DNA of 33,006 nt from an uncultured Methanobacteriaceae archaeon. Lineage in GTDB: Archaea; Methanobacteriota; Methanobacteria; Methanobacteriales; Methanobacteriaceae. The stretch lies in assembly GCA_947259185.1 (NCBI GenBank), contig CAMYKT010000020.1, forward strand, positions 1 through 33,006. Reading direction: 5' to 3'. Shown one piece after another: positions 31,645 to 33,006 of this stretch. How positions within the stretch are numbered: the first letter of the stretch is position 1; each line of letters opens with the position of its first letter. The translations under genes and the position numbers were made by a program. The notes beneath the pieces were generated by a model, which was given only the letters and a program-made list of their open reading frames with translations, did no database searches and was not told the origin of the DNA.

Positions 31645-33006
31645 CTAAGCTTCATTTAGACTAATCCGGGAGTCACCTTCCTCTTTTATTATCCGGATAA
31701 TATTATCTGCTGCTTCTTCCAGATCATTATCATGGGTGACGATAATCATCTGGGGCAGGACCGATAATCTTTTCAGTATATCGATTAATTCCTGGCGACG
31801 GTAACTATCCAGGTGAATGGTGGGCTCATCCAGCATAATAAGCTCCAGTTTACCTCCGGATAGCACCCGGGTAATGGCCAGACGCAAGGCCAATGCCACC
31901 GCAATTTTCTCCCCACCACTAATCATATCCAGGGTGGTCTTACCCCCGGGACCATATACCTCCACATCATAGTCCTCATCCAGGGAAATATCCGAATACT
32001 CAAAATTGAACCTATCAAAAAACTTACGGGTCTCCTCCTGGATAAGAGGTCGGGAACGGTTCCGCAAATCCTTTTGCACTCCATCCTTACCAAATAGCTT
32101 CCGAATATAATCCAGAACTTTAATAAAATCTTTAAGATTATCTAAATCTTTTTCAACATCCTTTAAAGAATCCAGATCTCTTTGTAGATCCTCTATAGCA
32201 GAAATGGTCATGCCCTGGATTCCCTCATTTTTACTTTTCTGGCTATTTAATTGGATGAAGGATTCCTTTTTTTGTTCATAATCCTGGAAAATCTTTTGAT
32301 GTGCTACTTCATCATAGTCGATTTTAATAAGACTACTGTGGAGCGATTCCTTATTTTTCCTATTTTCTTCTAAATCCAGTACCTTTTTTTGCAGTTTTTT
32401 CTCTATACTATTTTTTTGAGATACTCTGCCCTTTAACTGATTCAGATTATTCTTGAATTCTTCCAGCTTATCTATCTCTTCCTGGAGTATATCACTATCC
32501 AGAGTGGAATAATCATCCTTAAATTGCTTGAAATAATCAATTTCCATAGAGGATAATAATTCCTTTATACGGGAGTCCTCTTTAGCTATTTTTTCTACCA
32601 TCTCATTTTTTTCTTTTTCCAGAGTCTCCACCGGGGCCAGGTTTTCCAGGGAATGCTTGGCCTTTAAATAATCGTCTTTATCATTTTCAATTTCTTTTAG
32701 CCGGCTTTTTTTGGATTTTATGCTGGATTCTATTTCTTTAAGGGTGATATTTTGGATTTTAAGATCCTCCAGCTTCATCTCCAGATTACTAAGTTTGTGG
32801 GAGGAGGTATTTTTTGCTTTGATTTTTTCCTGGAGGATATCCATGTTAATTTTCTGGAAGGAATTTTTACGGTTTTTTAACTCTTCCTTTTCTTTATTCA
32901 ACTTCTTTAAAGATTTTTCCAGATCCAAAATCTCTTTTTTATTAGAAGCGATATCCTGCTGGTAGAGGGTTACCAGTTCTGTTTTTTTGGATTTACTGAT
33001 ATCTGA
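31645..33006 (-). CDS. rad50: DNA repair ATPase Rad50, C-terminal part (5' end outside window)
   Basis: The frame stays open to the right edge, giving the last 454 residues of Rad50, which acts with Mre11 in double-strand-break processing. About 300 residues of lysine/glutamate-rich coiled coil precede the C-terminal ABC lobe: the signature SGGEKIAVALALRLAI about 91 residues from the end, Walker B LIMLDEPT, the D-loop HLDSYRR and the switch IIVTHD. No CxxC zinc hook and no cysteine occur in the visible part; the hook should lie near or just past the edge. The gene is convergent with the TIR-like gene, eight bases apart. Confidence 0.95.
   Translation of the reverse strand, partial: SDISKSKKTELVTLYQQDIASNKKEILDLEKSLKKLNKEKEELKNRKNSFQKINMDILQEKIKAKNTSSHKLSNLEMKLEDLKIQNITLKEIESSIKSKKSRLKEIENDKDDYLKAKHSLENLAPVETLEKEKNEMVEKIAKEDSRIKELLSSMEIDYFKQFKDDYSTLDSDILQEEIDKLEEFKNNLNQLKGRVSQKNSIEKKLQKKVLDLEENRKNKESLHSSLIKIDYDEVAHQKIFQDYEQKKESFIQLNSQKSKNEGIQGMTISAIEDLQRDLDSLKDVEKDLDNLKDFIKVLDYIRKLFGKDGVQKDLRNRSRPLIQEETRKFFDRFNFEYSDISLDEDYDVEVYGPGGKTTLDMISGGEKIAVALALRLAITRVLSGGKLELIMLDEPTIHLDSYRRQELIDILKRLSVLPQMIIVTHDNDLEEAADNIIRIIKEEGDSRISLNEA

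Overview
The window looks like chromosomal DNA of a methanogenic archaeon of the order Methanobacteriales, most like Methanobacterium. The evidence is an A+T-rich archaeal sequence, clamp loader genes rfcS and rfcL, Mur-ligase-like genes of the pseudomurein type, a class III (pilin-like) signal peptide, an archaeal PIN-ATPase-KH protein, an RNA-free RNase P (HARP) homologue, a 2-oxoacid:ferredoxin oxidoreductase and Rad50. Ribosome binding sites of the GGAGG/GGTGA type precede most genes and TATA-like boxes precede several. I saw no rRNA, tRNA, insertion sequence, prophage or CRISPR array. Both window edges cut a gene.

Layout. 1-3420 (minus): a PIN/ATPase/KH protein (3' end outside the window), hisI and hisS. 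3758-4420 (minus): the HARP nuclease. 4768-5610 (plus): aroE, behind a leader holding a short upstream reading frame. 5649-6909 (minus): a GNAT acetyltransferase and a HEAT-repeat protein. 7208-9677 (plus): the replication clamp loader pair rfcS-rfcL. 9678-11963 (minus): a three-gene signalling operon with a cobalamin-binding protein carrying the W-x9-EH photoreceptor motif, a small helical protein and a histidine kinase. 12118-12816 (minus): a degenerate PP-loop (NcsA/Ctu1-like) protein. 13026-15207 (plus): a stand-alone GXGXG (FwdC/GltB-type) protein and an HtpX-like protease with an EF-hand loop. 15397-18254: a lipoprotein with a probable 3' frameshift, a zinc-ribbon membrane protein, an alpha/beta hydrolase and two tiny zinc-ribbon proteins. 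18325-19008 (plus): a DUF169 protein.

19019-25220 (minus) is the most coherent block. It holds a Mur ligase, a giant tandem Mur ligase with two complete ligase modules that each carry a Cys4 insertion, an exported or membrane-anchored protein whose start overlaps the giant ligase, and a MobA-like nucleotidyltransferase. This fits a pseudomurein precursor operon. After it come a small membrane protein divergent from a class III signal-peptide protein, a secreted esterase, msrA, a two-gene oxidoreductase (korA-korB), a TIR-like MTH538-family protein, and the C-terminal half of Rad50 running off the right edge.

The most notable points are the cobalamin sensor/kinase operon, the fused MurT-like double ligase, the catalytically degenerate PP-loop protein, and several genes whose homology-defined start and Shine-Dalgarno site point to ATT or ATA instead of ATG/GTG/TTG. 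All functional calls come from reading motifs by eye; no database search was run.
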